DNA from: an uncultured Selenomonas sp.
GTDB taxonomy: Bacteria; Bacillota; Negativicutes; Selenomonadales; Selenomonadaceae
Length of the DNA: 5,644 nucleotides
Assembly (NCBI GenBank): GCA_947097535.1
Contig: CAMURM010000128.1
Location: forward strand, 1-5,644
Direction: 5' to 3'
The position numbers were made by a program, and so were the translations under genes. Shown here in pieces: positions 4,972 to 5,644 of the stretch. The first letter of the stretch is position 1. Each line of letters starts with the position of its first letter. Below the pieces are notes generated by a model. The model worked only from the letters and a program-made list of their open reading frames with translations, was not told where the DNA came from and did no database searches.

Positions 4972-5644
4972 ATGAAAAAATATATATGCGGCGCGGCTCT
5001 CAGCGCCGCCCTCCTCGCCTCCTCCGCCCTCGCCGCCGCTGCAGCAAACCCCTTCAGCGACGTACCCGCCGATCACTGGGCGTACGACGCCGTCGCCCAG
5101 CTCGCCGCCGACGGCGTCATCGAAGGCTATGGCGACGGCACCTATCGCGGCGAAAACTCCATCACGCGCTACGAGATGGCGCAGATGGTCGCCAAAGGCA
5201 TGGCGCGCATGGAGAGCGCCGACGCGCGCGACAAGGCGCTGCTCGACCGCCTCGCGGCGGAGTTCGCCGATGAGCTCAGTAACCTCGGCGTGCGCGTCGA
5301 CAACCTTGAGCAGAGGATCGACAACGTGAAATGGGAAGGCGAGATGCGCTACGTCCATCTCACGCACCGCGATGAAAATACGAACGACACGACCACCGAA
5401 AGCACGGTCAACATGCTGCAGCTGCGCCTCCTGCCCGTCGCTACGGTCAACGACCACTGGAAGGTGCGTGCGCGTCTCACGGGCACGGTGAACCTCAAGG
5501 AAGATACGGCAGGAAACGTCGCCCTGAGCTATCTCTACGCTGACGGCAATTACGGCAAGCTGCGCATCCAGGCGGGCAAGATGTCGCACTTCTGGTCGTA
5601 CTCCGGCGACGGTCTCGTCGCCGACTCGTGGTTCTCGGGCGCCA
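4972..5644 (+). CDS. SLH-domain outer-membrane porin, OmpM/Mep45-like (3'-truncated)
   Basis: This gene runs off the window; 224 codons are visible with no stop. Residues 1-25 form a Sec signal peptide (MKKY, then an Ala/Leu core, cleavage probably after ALA at 21 or the following alanines). One SLH domain spans about 26-77: NPFSDVPADHWAYDAV (26-41), GVIEGYGDGTYRG (48-60) and ITRYEMAQM (64-72). A predicted coiled coil follows at about 84-119 (hydrophobic repeats through LLDRLAAEF and VDNLEQRIDNV). From about 120 the sequence alternates polar and hydrophobic residues, as in beta strands of a porin barrel (WEGEMRYVHL, MLQLRLLPVATV, WKVRARLTGTVNL). In Negativicutes the SLH domain of such porins binds polyamine-modified peptidoglycan and tethers the outer membrane (established for Mep45 of Selenomonas ruminantium). 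Closeness to the importer suggests a joint uptake role, but many genomes of this group carry several paralogues, so the link is not proven. Confidence 0.9.
   Translation, partial: MKKYICGAALSAALLASSALAAAAANPFSDVPADHWAYDAVAQLAADGVIEGYGDGTYRGENSITRYEMAQMVAKGMARMESADARDKALLDRLAAEFADELSNLGVRVDNLEQRIDNVKWEGEMRYVHLTHRDENTNDTTTESTVNMLQLRLLPVATVNDHWKVRARLTGTVNLKEDTAGNVALSYLYADGNYGKLRIQAGKMSHFWSYSGDGLVADSWFSGA

Noticed and set aside
4986..5329. Two Arg-rich + strand open frames inside the porin gene (4986-5273 and 5129-5329)
   Set aside because: They are out-of-frame readings of the SLH porin, which has a signal peptide, an SLH domain and a coiled coil in the frame beginning at 4972.
4903..5589. 228-codon minus-strand open frame opposite the porin gene
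   Set aside because: It is antisense to a clearly recognisable SLH porin and shows no domain of its own, so it is a compositional shadow.

Overview
This window is a stretch of GC-rich, strongly GC3-biased bacterial DNA. It holds most of a nickel/peptide-type (NikABCDE/Opp/Dpp family) ABC importer, followed by the start of an outer-membrane porin that carries an S-layer homology (SLH) domain. A signal peptide, one SLH domain, a coiled coil and then beta-barrel-like sequence is the layout of the OmpM/Mep45 porins of diderm Firmicutes (Negativicutes). Together with the high GC this suggests a Selenomonadaceae-like organism (Selenomonas, Mitsuokella, Centipeda or similar). The taxonomic call is inference from protein architecture and base composition only.

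Layout, all on the + strand. A NikB-like permease (1-795, 5' end outside the window) and a NikC-like permease (797-1642) are followed by two short ATPases (1639-2454 and 2451-3212). The four genes are packed with a 1-nt gap and then two ATGA stop/start overlaps, so they form one translationally coupled unit. A 212-nt non-coding gap (3213-3424) is unusually rich in inverted repeats. After it come a lipoprotein substrate-binding protein of the SBP_bac_5 family (3425-4936) and, 35 nt later with no visible terminator, the SLH porin (4972 to beyond the window end).

How the genes work together (inference from family knowledge): the porin would let solute cross the outer membrane and tether that membrane to peptidoglycan through its SLH domain. 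The lipoprotein would capture the substrate in the periplasm, the two permeases would form the inner-membrane channel, and the two ATPases would power import. The substrate (nickel or another metal, a metal-metallophore complex, or a peptide) cannot be settled from sequence alone. The lack of the long Opp/Dpp-type C-terminal extension on both ATPases favours a Nik/Cnt-like metal importer. Gene symbols are left empty for this reason.

The least explained part is the gap before the binding-protein gene. An 83-nt segment (3269-3351) folds by hand into three stacked helices (11, 6+3 and 9 bp), with a hairpin upstream and two perfect hairpins downstream, the last ending 2 nt before the Shine-Dalgarno sequence. 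I recognise no known riboswitch consensus in it. It may be a structured leader, an intercistronic processing or stability element, or a small palindromic repeat.
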